NCBI GenBank assembly: GCA_024684065.1
Contig: JAIKXO010000087.1
Span: 1 to 38,065, forward strand
DNA length: 38,065 bases
Direction of reading: 5' to 3'
Origin: Lachnospiraceae bacterium
Lineage (GTDB): Bacteria; Bacillota_A; Clostridia; Lachnospirales; Lachnospiraceae
The notes below the pieces were generated by a model. That model did no database searches. It saw only the letters and a list, made by a program, of their open reading frames with translations, and was not told the DNA's origin. A program made the position numbers and the translations under genes. Below are positions 16,220-25,254 of this stretch, one piece after another. Within the stretch, counting starts at the first letter, position 1, and each line of letters opens with the position of its first letter.

Positions 16220-18307
16220 ATGGATTATAAGAGCTATTCAATGGAGCTTGGAGGCAGGACGCTTACCGTTGACATCGGCAGGGTGGCCAAACAGGCGAAC
16301 GGCGCAGCCTTCATGCATTATGGAGATACGACAGTTCTTTCGACAGCTACAGCTTCCGATAAACCGCGTGAGGGGATAGATTTCTTCCCTCTGAGCGTGG
16401 AATATGAAGAAAAAATGTATGCGGTCGGAAAGATACCGGGAGGTTTCAACAAAAGAGAGGGAAAGGCATCCGAAAACGCGGTGCTCACTTCAAGGGTCAT
16501 AGACAGGCCTATGAGGCCTCTTTTCCCTAAGGATTACAGAAATGACTGTACGCTTAACAATCTGGTGCTCTCAGTAGATCCTGACTGCAGGCCTGAGCTT
16601 GTTGCCATGCTCGGATCAGCTATAGCGGCCAGCATTTCCGATATTCCTTTTGACGGTCCCTGCGCTACGACACAGATCGGCATGCAGGATGGGAATTTCA
16701 TTGTAAATCCCAGCCAGGAGCAGTGGAAGAACGGTGAGCTGAACCTGACGGTGGCATCAACTGCCGAGAAGGTCATAATGATAGAGGCCGGAGCAAACGA
16801 AATCCCCGAGGCAAAAATGATCGAGGCTATCTATATGGCCCATGGGATCAACCAGACGATCATAGAGTTTATAAACGGGATAGTATCTGAGGTAGGAAAG
16901 CCGAAGCATGAGTATATCAGCTGTGCGGTTCCCGAGGAGATGTTCGAAGAGATAAAGAAGCTGGTTCCGCCCGAGGAGATGGAGACGGCTGTGTTTACTG
17001 ACGATAAGATGGTCAGGGAAGGAAATATCTCCGAGATCACAAAAAGGCTTGAGGAAGCCTTTGCGGATAAGGAGGAATGGCTCCCGTTACTTGGAGATGC
17101 AATTTATCAGTATGAGAAGAAAACTGTCAGGAAGATGATCTTAAAGGATCATAAGCGTCCTGACGGAAGGCAGCTGACAGAGATCAGGCCTCTTTCCGCG
17201 GAAGTTGATATAATACCCAGGGTACACGGATCCTCAATGTTTACTAGAGGCCAGACCCAGATCTGCGATATATGTACGCTTGCTCCTCTTTCAGAGATGC
17301 AGAAGGTAGACGGGCTTGATTCAAATGAAGTTGCGAAGCGCTATATGCATCATTATAACTTCCCTTCATATTCGGTTGGAGAGACCAAACCCTCAAGAGG
17401 CCCCGGAAGAAGAGAAATAGGGCATGGGGCTCTTGCAGAGAGAGCGCTTATTCCTGTGCTCCCGTCAGAGGAGGAATTCCCCTATGCGATCAGATGCGTC
17501 TCGGAGACATTTGAATCAAACGGCTCGACATCGATGGCGTCAACCTGTGCCTCATGTATGTCTCTGATGGCCGCAGGCGTCCCTATAAAGAAAATGGTGG
17601 CAGGTATATCATGCGGACTTGTAACCGGCGATACAGATGATGATTTTGTGCTTCTGACGGATATTCAGGGCCTTGAGGATTTCTTCGGGGACATGGATTT
17701 CAAGGTTACCGGAACTACAGAGGGAATTACTGCCATTCAGATGGATATCAAGATCCACGGACTTACGAGGCCTATCGTGGAAGGGGCTATAGCAAGGTGC
17801 AGAGAGGCAAGGCTTTATATTATGGATACCTGCATGAAGCCCGCTATTTCCGAGCCCAGACCGACTGTTAACGAATATGCTCCCAAGATCATACAGATAA
17901 AGATAGATCCTGAGAAGATCGGAGACGTGGTCGGCCAGAGAGGAAAAACGATCAACGCCATAATAGACCAGACCGGGGTTAAGATCGATATCACGGATGA
18001 CGGAAGCGTATCGGTCTGCGGTACGGATCAGGCAATGATGGATAAGGCTGTAGAGCTTATTAAGATCATAACGACTGATTTTGTCGAGGGCGAGATGTAT
18101 AAAGGCAAGGTGGTAAGCATTAAGGAGTTTGGCGCATTTATCGAATTTGCCCCCGGCAAGGAAGGTATGGTTCATATTTCCAAGATAGCACGTGAGAGGA
18201 TCAACCATGTAGAGGATGTTCTTACATTGGGAGACGAGGTAAAGGTTAAGTGCCTTGGTAAAGATAAACTGGGCAGAATATCTTTCTCAATTAAAGATGC
18301 CAGGTAA
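16220..18307 (+). CDS. pnp: polyribonucleotide nucleotidyltransferase (PNPase)
   Basis: 3'-5' phosphorolytic exoribonuclease, trimeric, central to mRNA decay. The 695-residue protein has two RNase PH domains separated by a helical domain. The second PH core carries GRREIGHGALAERALIPVLP, SNGSTSMASTCASCMSLMAA and DDDFVLLTDIQGLEDFFGDMD (catalytic Asp pair). A KH domain (VVGQRGKTINAIIDQTGVKI, GXXG at GQRG) and a C-terminal S1 domain (YKGKVVSIKEFGAFIEFAPG) follow. The frame ends just after the S1 domain with no extra tail. The start ATG 16220 follows an AAGGAGAAG site. Confidence 0.98.
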   Translation: MDYKSYSMELGGRTLTVDIGRVAKQANGAAFMHYGDTTVLSTATASDKPREGIDFFPLSVEYEEKMYAVGKIPGGFNKREGKASENAVLTSRVIDRPMRPLFPKDYRNDCTLNNLVLSVDPDCRPELVAMLGSAIAASISDIPFDGPCATTQIGMQDGNFIVNPSQEQWKNGELNLTVASTAEKVIMIEAGANEIPEAKMIEAIYMAHGINQTIIEFINGIVSEVGKPKHEYISCAVPEEMFEEIKKLVPPEEMETAVFTDDKMVREGNISEITKRLEEAFADKEEWLPLLGDAIYQYEKKTVRKMILKDHKRPDGRQLTEIRPLSAEVDIIPRVHGSSMFTRGQTQICDICTLAPLSEMQKVDGLDSNEVAKRYMHHYNFPSYSVGETKPSRGPGRREIGHGALAERALIPVLPSEEEFPYAIRCVSETFESNGSTSMASTCASCMSLMAAGVPIKKMVAGISCGLVTGDTDDDFVLLTDIQGLEDFFGDMDFKVTGTTEGITAIQMDIKIHGLTRPIVEGAIARCREARLYIMDTCMKPAISEPRPTVNEYAPKIIQIKIDPEKIGDVVGQRGKTINAIIDQTGVKIDITDDGSVSVCGTDQAMMDKAVELIKIITTDFVEGEMYKGKVVSIKEFGAFIEFAPGKEGMVHISKIARERINHVEDVLTLGDEVKVKCLGKDKLGRISFSIKDAR

Positions 18308-18330
18308 TCATCCGGTATCATTTTGATAAG

Positions 18331-18374
18331 AAACAGAGGAACGGGGCGTTTGAGGTGCTTTCGTTCCTCTGTTT
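18331..18374 (+). terminator. terminator after pnp
   Basis: AAACAGAGGAACG (18331-18343) and CGTTCCTCTGTTT (18362-18374) form a perfect 13-bp stem with an 18-nt loop, 23 bases after the pnp stop. The T run (TTT) is part of the stem end, so termination may be only partial. It closes the long translation operon. Confidence 0.7.
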
Positions 18375-18873
18375 GCATATAAAAACAATGCCATACGACG
18401 GGAATTCCGAGTGGTTGATTTTAATGCTTATGTAATCTTATGCTTCGAATAGAATAACTGAGAATATACATGTTCAGAAACGTATGTAATATTACAGGAT
18501 ATTATGTAAAATAACTACAATATTATGCTTAATTAAGGGCCTAAAACAAGAGTTGTCCACAGTAACGTATGATGTTAAAGAAAGATATAAACTTTCTTCC
18601 GAATATCATGGGAAATAGCTCAACCCCTTGCAATTACTGGGCTAACAGGGCTGTGGATTGTGTTGATAACTCCCCGGAACTTCGTATTTTTATCGTCCAA
18701 TTGAAATTGTGGATAAAAATGTAGATTTATCAGGGATGTTTTTGGATATATTTCATAAATAGCATTGAATTGCATGAATTTTCTGAAAAATACATTAAAT
18801 ATAATCCGATATTATTTACTGATATAGAAAAAACCTGAAGGCTATGATATGATGATGATTCGGAGGTATGGAT
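18375..18873. other. AT-rich intergenic region with a DnaA-box cluster
   Basis: About 500 bp without a gene. Four 9-mers resemble DnaA boxes (consensus TTATCCACA): TTGTCCACA at 18553-18561, TGTGGATTG at 18652-18660, TGTTGATAA at 18661-18669 and the exact reverse-complement consensus TGTGGATAA at 18708-18716. The second and third are back to back in the same direction. Upstream, an AT-rich stretch carries TATGTAA three times (18429, 18483, 18503) and TTATGCTT twice, resembling an unwinding element. Near the deoB start, CGATATTAT (18807-18815) and ACTGATATA (18818-18826) suggest its promoter region. Confidence 0.65.
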
Positions 18874-20052
18874 ATGGAGAAGAACAAGAGAAGAGTAATA
18901 CTGATAGTAATGGACAGCTTCGGATGCGGAGAAGCGCCGGATTCCGGGGATTTCGGAGACAAAGGTGCGGATACGCTCAGATCATGTTACACAAGCAAAT
19001 ATTTCAGGGCTGATAATCTGAAAAAACTGGGGCTTTTCAATCTGGACGGTGTCGATTATGCGGAAAGCGAAAGTGATCTCATCGGCGCCTGTGCAAGAAT
19101 GACAGAGGCTTCGAAAGGGAAGGATACAACCATAGGGCATTGGGAGATAGCGGGCATCATCTCCGATAAACCGCTTCCGACTTATCCCGAAGGCTTCCCG
19201 GAAGATGTGATAAAAGAATTCGAAGAAAAAACGGGAAGAGGGAGCCTGTGCAACAAACCGTATTCAGGGACTGTTGTGATCGATGAATACGGAGATGAGC
19301 ATGTAAAGACGGGAAAGCTTATAGTATATACTTCAGCAGACTCGGTTTTCCAGATCGCGGCCCACGAAGAAGTAGTACCGCTTGAAGAGCTGTACAGGGA
19401 CTGCAGGATAGCCAGGGAGATACTTAAAGGAGAGCATGGGGTCGGAAGGGTTATAGCAAGACCGTTTGTCGGGGAATCAGGAAATTACAAAAGGACTTCA
19501 AACAGACATGATTTTTCACTGCTTCCTCCGAAGAAGACGATGCTTGATATTATCAAAGATGCAGGGCTTGATTCAATAGGAGTCGGCAAGATCCATGATA
19601 TATTCGCGGGCCAGGGGCTCAGTGAATACGTTTACAGCTCCGGAAATGAAGACGGAATAGAAAAGACCCTTAATTATATGAAAAAGGATTTTAACGGCCT
19701 TCTGTTCGTGAATCTGGTTGATTATGATATGCTGTACGGCCACAGAAGGGATATAGACGGTTATGCCAAAGCGGTGGCATATTTTGACGATAAGCTGGCG
19801 GAAATATTCTCCCTTATGCGTGATGATGATATCCTTATGATAACCGCGGATCATGGATGTGATCCCGGATTTACCGCGTCAACGGATCATACCAGAGAAT
19901 ATACCCCGTTATTGATGTACGGAAAGAATATAACTCCGGCTAATTTCGGAACAAGAAAAAGCTTTTCCGATATAGCGGCTACAGTCCTGAATTATCTGGG
20001 ATTAGAGGAAGATGTAGCGGGTGATACTTTAATTGATTTTGACAAACTATAA
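18874..20052 (+). CDS. deoB: phosphopentomutase
   Basis: Interconverts ribose/deoxyribose 1- and 5-phosphates, linking nucleoside salvage to the pentose phosphate pathway. A 392-residue alkaline-phosphatase-superfamily enzyme with VILIVMDSFGCGEAPDSGDF (metal-binding Asp), KGKDTTIGHWEIAGI (phosphorylated Thr), NLVDYDMLYGHRRDIDGYAK and the C-terminal metal sites MITADHGCDPGFTASTDHTR. The start ATG 18874 sits 7 bases after GGAGG (18862-18866); ATG 18868 would leave only one base. It stands alone rather than with other deo genes. Confidence 0.95.
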   Translation: MEKNKRRVILIVMDSFGCGEAPDSGDFGDKGADTLRSCYTSKYFRADNLKKLGLFNLDGVDYAESESDLIGACARMTEASKGKDTTIGHWEIAGIISDKPLPTYPEGFPEDVIKEFEEKTGRGSLCNKPYSGTVVIDEYGDEHVKTGKLIVYTSADSVFQIAAHEEVVPLEELYRDCRIAREILKGEHGVGRVIARPFVGESGNYKRTSNRHDFSLLPPKKTMLDIIKDAGLDSIGVGKIHDIFAGQGLSEYVYSSGNEDGIEKTLNYMKKDFNGLLFVNLVDYDMLYGHRRDIDGYAKAVAYFDDKLAEIFSLMRDDDILMITADHGCDPGFTASTDHTREYTPLLMYGKNITPANFGTRKSFSDIAATVLNYLGLEEDVAGDTLIDFDKL

Positions 20053-20073
20053 TATAATAACATACGATATTAT
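20039..20073 (+). promoter_or_regulatory. promoter region of prfC
   Basis: TTGACA (20039-20044) overlaps the end of deoB. TACGAT (20063-20068) follows after an 18-bp spacer and lies inside the recurring motif CGATATTAT (20065-20073). This is the best promoter candidate for prfC. Confidence 0.5.
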
Positions 20074-20114
20074 TTAAAAACGGAAATAAAATTCAAAGCT
20101 GATCAGTACTTAAT

Positions 20115-20172
20115 TCTCATGAAAATCAACATGGATCATGGGATTTTAGTAAAGCATATGAGACATAAATGA
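20115..20172 (+). promoter_or_regulatory. prfC leader hairpin and overlapping mini-ORF
   Basis: TCTCAT (20115-20120) pairs with ATGAGA (20158-20163), and inside it AAAATC (20122-20127) pairs with GATTTT (20142-20147). The 3' arm contains ATG-AGA-CAT-AAA-TGA (20158-20172), a four-codon reading frame whose TGA overlaps the prfC ATG (ATGA). No Shine-Dalgarno site precedes prfC itself. Confidence 0.4.
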
Positions 20173-21764
20173 GTAATGACTATAGCAATGAGATAAACAG
20201 AAGAAGGACTTTTGCGATCATATCCCATCCCGATGCCGGGAAGACCACTCTTACAGAAAAACTTCTCCTCTACGGAGGAGCCATAAATCTTGCAGGCTCC
20301 GTTAAAGGAAAGGCTACGGCAAGACATGCTGTCTCAGACTGGATGGAGATAGAAAAGGAAAGAGGTATATCCGTAACTTCCTCGGTGCTCCAGTTTGAGT
20401 ATGACGGTTTCTGCATAAACATACTGGACACCCCAGGCCACCAGGACTTTTCGGAAGATACCTACAGAACGCTGATGGCTGCGGACTCCGCCGTCATGGT
20501 CATAGACGCTTCCAAGGGTGTGGAGGCGCAGACCAGGAAGCTTTTTAAGGTCTGCGTGATGAGGAAGATCCCTATTTTTACCTTTATCAATAAGCTTGAC
20601 AGGGACGCAAACGATACCTTTGATCTTCTTGATGACATAGAGAAGGAACTGGGTATTGCAACCTGTCCGGTGAACTGGCCTATCGGATCCGGAAAAGGAT
20701 TTAAGGGAGTGTTTGACCGTAACACGCAAAGGGTGGTACTGTTTTCGGATACGCAGAAGGGTACAAAGGAAGGAAAGGCTGAGGAGATCGCGCTTAATGA
20801 CGCCTCGATCAAAGATCGTATCGGAGAGGACAGATATGAATCACTGTGTGAGGAGATCGAGCTTTTAAACGGAGCAAGCGATGAGTTTGATGAGGACAGG
20901 GTCAGGGCCGGGGATCTTACGCCTGTTTTTTTCGGATCGGCACTTACAAACTTCGGGGTCGAGATATTTCTTAAATATTTCCTTGAGATGACCACACCGC
21001 CTCTGCCAAGGAGATCCGATACAGGCCTGATCGATCCGGTATCCGGAGGGTTTTCGGCATTCGTATTCAAGATACAGGCAAACATGAACAAGGCCCACAG
21101 GGACCGGATAGCATTTATGAGGATCTGCTCCGGAAGGTTTGATGCGGAACGTGAAGTAAGGCATGTCCAGGGGGGCAGAAACATGAGGCTGAGCCAGCCT
21201 CAGCAGCTGATGGCCCAGGACCGGCATATAGTAGAGGAGGCTTTTGCCGGCGATATCATAGGCGTGTTTGATCCGGGGATCTTTTCGATAGGAGATACCG
21301 TTTGTTCTCCGGATGAGAATTTCAGATACGAGGGCATACCCACGTTTGCGCCGGAGCATTTTGCAAGGGTTAGGCAGGCGGATACCATGAAGCGCAAGCA
21401 GTTCGTAAAGGGCATTACCCAGATAGCCCAGGAGGGTGCCATACAGATCTTCCATGAGCTTAATTCGGGCCTTGAAGAGATAATAGTGGGGGTCGTCGGA
21501 GTACTTCAGTTCGAGGTCCTCAAATACCGGTTGGAAAATGAGTACAATGTTGAGATCGGGCTGGAAAACCTTCCATATGAACACATCAGATGGATCGTCA
21601 ATAAGGATGAAGTAGACATAGAGAAACTGAGCGGGACCTCGGACATGAAAAAGATAGAGGATCTTAAAGGTAATCCTCTGTTATTGTTTATAAACAGCTG
21701 GAGTGTCGGGATGACGCTTGAAAGGAACGAAGGGCTAAAGCTTGCAGAATTCAACAGAGAATAG
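20169..21764 (+). CDS. prfC: peptide chain release factor 3
   Basis: GTPase that removes RF1/RF2 from the ribosome after peptide release. The 531-residue product has the EF-G-like G domain with SHPDAGKTTLTEK (P-loop), ERGISVTSSVLQFEYDG, DTPGHQDFSEDTYRTL and NKLDRDANDTFD, then domains II and III. The length and RF3-type insert distinguish it from EF-G. The start ATG 20169 gives MSNDYSNEINRRRTFAIISH; it has no ribosome site and overlaps a mini-ORF stop. The 3' end overlaps the next gene. Confidence 0.95.
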   Translation: MSNDYSNEINRRRTFAIISHPDAGKTTLTEKLLLYGGAINLAGSVKGKATARHAVSDWMEIEKERGISVTSSVLQFEYDGFCINILDTPGHQDFSEDTYRTLMAADSAVMVIDASKGVEAQTRKLFKVCVMRKIPIFTFINKLDRDANDTFDLLDDIEKELGIATCPVNWPIGSGKGFKGVFDRNTQRVVLFSDTQKGTKEGKAEEIALNDASIKDRIGEDRYESLCEEIELLNGASDEFDEDRVRAGDLTPVFFGSALTNFGVEIFLKYFLEMTTPPLPRRSDTGLIDPVSGGFSAFVFKIQANMNKAHRDRIAFMRICSGRFDAEREVRHVQGGRNMRLSQPQQLMAQDRHIVEEAFAGDIIGVFDPGIFSIGDTVCSPDENFRYEGIPTFAPEHFARVRQADTMKRKQFVKGITQIAQEGAIQIFHELNSGLEEIIVGVVGVLQFEVLKYRLENEYNVEIGLENLPYEHIRWIVNKDEVDIEKLSGTSDMKKIEDLKGNPLLLFINSWSVGMTLERNEGLKLAEFNRE

Positions 21765-23091
21765 TACAGAGAACAACAAACCGCATAATATAAGCCTTTC
21801 GACGCAAATATCGCATGTTATAATAACAATAGTTATCCTTGTTTTCACGTTATCTCTTACAGGCTGCGAAAGTCTTTCGGATGTTTTCGAAGATGTACGG
21901 GAAAAGCTGCGGTTTCGGGATGAAGAAGAAGGCTTTGAGATAAATGTTGCATCCGACGCGGAACCCGAATTTGTCATAACTATTACGGATGACGAGGCGG
22001 AATGGAACTCATTTGACAATTCTTATACGCTCTCAGACGCAAATGCCCTGGCGAGCATAAGGATAGACGAGCTTTCAAGTGTAATAAACGATTATTATTA
22101 CATGATGATCCCTGAATCCGAAAGGGAAGTATATGACCAGATATACGATCTCCTGGTAAATTTTAAGACTGACGTAATCCTTTCGACGACGGATACCGAT
22201 CTGATCGATCATGCTTTTACCTGTGTGCTAATAGATCATCCGGATATTTTTTATGTCAAGGGCTATTCCATAAAGACATATACAAAAGACGGCAAAATCG
22301 AAAAGATAGCCATGAACGGGACCTATACGATGAGCAGGAGCAGGGTTGCGGAAATGATGCCGTATCTGGACAGGTATTATAATGAATGCGCCGTCCTTAT
22401 TCCGGCGGAGGCTGATGAGTATACAAAGGTAAAGACGGTATATGAATATATTATAAAGAACACGGAGTATGATCTGGAAGCTCCCGACAACCAGAATGTC
22501 TTAAGCGTTTTCGCCGTTGGAAGGAGCGTATGTCAGGGCTATGCCAAGGCCACACAGTATATTCTGAACCGTCTTGGAATCTTCTGTACCCTGGTTGAAG
22601 GCACGGTTAAGGATGATGAAGCGCATGTCTGGAATCTTGTAAGGATAAACGGTGAGTATTATCATCTCGATACTACCTGGGGTGATGCGTCCTATAAGCT
22701 TATATCCCGGGATGAAGATGAAGATAAGGAGTTATTAAATCCTCCGGATATTAATTATGATTATCTCTGCATCACTACCGAAGATGTTCTTTTAACTCAT
22801 GAGATCAGGGAAGTGGTTCCAATCATGGAGTGTGATTCAATAAATGCAAATTACTACGTCCGTGAAGGGCTTTACTTTACGTATGTGGATGATGAAGGAC
22901 TTTCCAGGGCATTTAAGAAGGCATATGAGAATGATGAGAATACGGTCACGATCAAATGTTCTGATGAGAAGGTGTATAAGGATATGACGGATTATCTGCT
23001 GGTAAACCAGAAAATCTTTAATTATCTGGAGGAGACCTCGGTAAATTACGTCACCGTTGATGAACAGAAAGAGATAATTATTTACCTTTAA
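21742..23091 (+). CDS. transglutaminase-like domain lipoprotein
   Basis: Predicted extracellular lipoprotein of 449 residues. The start is TTG 21742, overlapping prfC by 23 bases, with GAAGGG about 7 bases upstream; no other start fits before the signal sequence. A hydrophobic segment VIITIVILVFTLSL leads into the lipobox LTGC (C42). The transglutaminase-like core lies at about 225-320, with Cys264 in RSVCQGYAKA, His295 in DEAHVWNLV and Asp310 in YYHLDTTWGD, the complete Cys-His-Asp triad. In Clostridia such proteins act at the cell surface as predicted proteases or cross-linkers; the substrate here is unknown. The C-terminal 130 residues are of unknown fold. The overlap with prfC is probably chance packing rather than functional coupling. 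Confidence 0.8.
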   Translation: MQNSTENSTENNKPHNISLSTQISHVIITIVILVFTLSLTGCESLSDVFEDVREKLRFRDEEEGFEINVASDAEPEFVITITDDEAEWNSFDNSYTLSDANALASIRIDELSSVINDYYYMMIPESEREVYDQIYDLLVNFKTDVILSTTDTDLIDHAFTCVLIDHPDIFYVKGYSIKTYTKDGKIEKIAMNGTYTMSRSRVAEMMPYLDRYYNECAVLIPAEADEYTKVKTVYEYIIKNTEYDLEAPDNQNVLSVFAVGRSVCQGYAKATQYILNRLGIFCTLVEGTVKDDEAHVWNLVRINGEYYHLDTTWGDASYKLISRDEDEDKELLNPPDINYDYLCITTEDVLLTHEIREVVPIMECDSINANYYVREGLYFTYVDDEGLSRAFKKAYENDENTVTIKCSDEKVYKDMTDYLLVNQKIFNYLEETSVNYVTVDEQKEIIIYL

Positions 23092-23114
23092 ATATATGCA
23101 AAAAAATAATGTTC

Positions 23115-23123
23115 TGATATAAT
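23115..23123 (+). promoter_or_regulatory. extended -10 promoter of yqhY-nusB
   Basis: TG-A-TATAAT (23115-23123) is an extended -10 element; the -35 region (TATGCA, 23095-23100, 17-bp spacing) is poor. ACTGATAAT follows at 23128-23136. It precedes yqhY by about 73 bases, the first gene of the next operon. Confidence 0.6.
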
Positions 23124-23195
23124 CATTACTGATAATTCCCATTTGGAACAGATAAAGTTTTTGTATAAAAGACTTTACTGAGATAGGAGGATGAG

Positions 23196-23579
23196 ATGGG
23201 TAAAGAGATTGAAAACAGCGCATATAATGCTTCAGAGGACTGCGGGGGGGAAATAAGGATAGCCGATGATGTAGTTGCGAGCATCGCCGGTATAGCGGCT
23301 CTTGAAGTAGAGGGCGTTGCATCCATTGTAGGGAATATTACAAACGAGATGATCAGCAAGGTCGGAAGGCGGGCTCTTTCCAAAGGCGTTGCTGTGCAGG
23401 TAGAGGGTTCGGTAGTATCTGTTAAGATAGCCCTTATAATGGATTATGGATACAATATTCCGGTTACGAGTAAAAAGGTTCAGGAGAGAGTAAAGAACTC
23501 CATAGAGAGCATGACAGGACTTCTGGTTTCGGAAGTAGGCGTTAGAATTGCCGGAATAGATACCTCCAGGCAGGAGTAA
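23196..23579 (+). CDS. yqhY: Asp23/Gls24 family envelope protein (YqhY)
   Basis: The 127-residue product matches the DUF322/Asp23 family: GGEIRIADDVVASIAGIAAL EVEGVASIVGN, then VQVEGSVVSVKIALIMDYGY and VQERVKNSIESMTGL. YqhY in Bacillus is encoded beside accBC and nusB and affects acetyl-CoA carboxylase and lipid homeostasis; here acc genes are absent but the nusB link is kept. The start ATG 23196 follows GGAGG (about 23187-23191). The function in this organism is not certain. Confidence 0.88.
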   Translation: MGKEIENSAYNASEDCGGEIRIADDVVASIAGIAALEVEGVASIVGNITNEMISKVGRRALSKGVAVQVEGSVVSVKIALIMDYGYNIPVTSKKVQERVKNSIESMTGLLVSEVGVRIAGIDTSRQE

Positions 23580-23586
23580 CGGCTTA

Positions 23587-24039
23587 ATGAAAAGACAGGA
23601 TATAAGGGAACATTTATTCAGACTGCTGTTCAGGGTGGAGTTTACGGACTCCCGTGAGTATGAAGAACAGACGGATCTTTACTTTAATTCCCCGTCAGAG
23701 GAAGAAGATGAGCTGGACAGCGGTTTTTCCCAAAAGGATGACTCATACATAAGGGAAAAGTACACTGCCATATTGAATAAAATTGCTGATCTTGATTCAA
23801 TTGTCGGGGACGCTTCAAAAGGCTGGGATTTAGGGAGGCTTGGTAAGGTAGAACTGACTATTCTGAGGCTTGCGGCATATGAGATCATTTATGATGATGA
23901 TATACCGGTAGGCGTAGCGATAGATCAGGCTGTGGAGCTGGCAAAAAAATACGGTCAGCATGAATCATCCTCGTTTGTTAACGGAATACTTGGAAACATA
24001 GCAAGGATTTCTGACGAAAAAGACTGCCAGCCTCAGTGA
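23587..24039 (+). CDS. nusB: transcription antitermination factor NusB
   Basis: Binds boxA RNA with S10 (NusE) for rRNA antitermination. The 150-residue product has the helical fold hallmarks: KRQDIREHLFRLLFRVEFTD, the core WDLGRLGKVELTILRLAAYE, and the C-terminal VGVAIDQAVELAKKYGQHES SSFVNGILG segment. ATG 23587 follows AGGAG (about 23574-23578). Its TGA overlaps the upstream end of the xseA region. Confidence 0.95.
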   Translation: MKRQDIREHLFRLLFRVEFTDSREYEEQTDLYFNSPSEEEDELDSGFSQKDDSYIREKYTAILNKIADLDSIVGDASKGWDLGRLGKVELTILRLAAYEIIYDDDIPVGVAIDQAVELAKKYGQHESSSFVNGILGNIARISDEKDCQPQ

Positions 24040-24044
24040 ATGTA

Positions 24045-25253
24045 ATGAAAAATACCTATACGGTTTCTCAGGTCAATTCATATATAAAGAACATGTTTAC
24101 GCAGGATTTTATGCTGCGCTCTATTAATATTAAGGGAGAGATATCAAATGTAAAATATCACTCCTCAGGTCATATTTATTTCACAATCAAGGATGAAGGC
24201 TCTGCCATAAAATGCGTAATGTTCCTGACTTATAGAAAGGGGCTTGCTTTTAAGCTCTCCGAGGGCCAGCAGGTTATCGTAAACGGATCTGTTGATGTGT
24301 ACGAAAGGGACGGGAACTATCAGTTATATGCAAAGAGTATATCCCTTGACGGTCTTGGAGCTTTATACGAAAGGTTTGACAGGCTGAAAAAAGAGCTCTC
24401 GGAGATGGGTATGTTTGACTCCTCATATAAGCAGGAGATTCCCGCCTATGTAAAAAAAGTCGGGATCGTTACTGCGAAAACCGGAGCGGCCATACAGGAT
24501 ATAATAAACATATCATCAAGAAGGAACCCCTATGTGCAGCTTGTCCTTTATCCTGCCAGAGTACAGGGAGAGGGCGCCGCAGGCACCATAGTAAGAGGCA
24601 TAAAAACCCTGGAGAAAACAGGAGTTGATCTGATCATCGTCGGAAGAGGCGGTGGATCAATAGAAGATCTCTGGGCTTTTAATGAGGAAGAGGTGGCCAG
24701 GGCGATATTTGACTGCCGGATCCCGGTCATCTCTGCCGTAGGGCATGAGACGGATATAACAATTTCGGATTTTGTTGCTGATCTTCGTGCTCCCACGCCC
24801 TCAGCGGCCGCAGAGCTTGCCGTCTTTTCGATAGAGGATTTTGATGCAATGCTGGAAGGCCTTAAACAAAGGCTTCAAAGGGCGATGAAGGTAAGGATCG
24901 ATCAGGAGAGGGACAGGGTATATAAGTTTAAACTGAGGCTTAAGAATAAGAGCGCGGAAAGCAGGATAAGGGAGAAACGTATGTTTCTTGCTTCCGGCAG
25001 TGACGTGCTGTATGAATACATGATGAAGGCCTTATCAAATAAGAAGCATGCGCTTGAAATATACAAGGAGAGATTAAGCGGTCTGTCACCTTTAAAAAGG
25101 CTGAAGAGCGGTTATGCACTGGTGGAGAAAGACGGAAAGATACTGGGGGAGAAGGATCAGGTAGCTAAGGGCGACAGAATTATGCTCCGTCTGGCTGATA
25201 AAGATATAAAGGCCCTGGTAGAGGAAGTTTTAAATATTAACAGAGAGGGATAG
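24045..25253 (+). CDS. xseA: exodeoxyribonuclease VII large subunit
   Basis: Catalytic subunit of the single-strand-specific exonuclease VII. The 402-residue product has an N-terminal OB fold (YTVSQVNSYIKNMFTQDFML, SGHIYFTIKDEGSAIKCVMF), the catalytic domain with GIVTAKTGAAIQDI, GRGGGSIEDLWAFNEE and PVISAVGHETDITISDFVAD LRAPTPSAAAEL, and a C-terminal coiled coil ending in LKSGYALVEKDGK. The start ATG 24045 is preferred over GTG 24036. It is coupled to xseB with a 1-base gap. Confidence 0.95.
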   Translation: MKNTYTVSQVNSYIKNMFTQDFMLRSINIKGEISNVKYHSSGHIYFTIKDEGSAIKCVMFLTYRKGLAFKLSEGQQVIVNGSVDVYERDGNYQLYAKSISLDGLGALYERFDRLKKELSEMGMFDSSYKQEIPAYVKKVGIVTAKTGAAIQDIINISSRRNPYVQLVLYPARVQGEGAAGTIVRGIKTLEKTGVDLIIVGRGGGSIEDLWAFNEEEVARAIFDCRIPVISAVGHETDITISDFVADLRAPTPSAAAELAVFSIEDFDAMLEGLKQRLQRAMKVRIDQERDRVYKFKLRLKNKSAESRIREKRMFLASGSDVLYEYMMKALSNKKHALEIYKERLSGLSPLKRLKSGYALVEKDGKILGEKDQVAKGDRIMLRLADKDIKALVEEVLNINREG

Positions 25254-25254
25254 T

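Noticed and set aside
18485..18496. TGTAATATTACA, containing TAATATTAC as in geminivirus rolling-circle origins
   Set aside because: No flanking stem to place the nonamer in a loop and no Rep gene nearby; best taken as chance in AT-rich DNA.
20865..21584. 239-aa minus-strand frame opposite prfC
   Set aside because: Shadow frame opposite a highly conserved GTPase.
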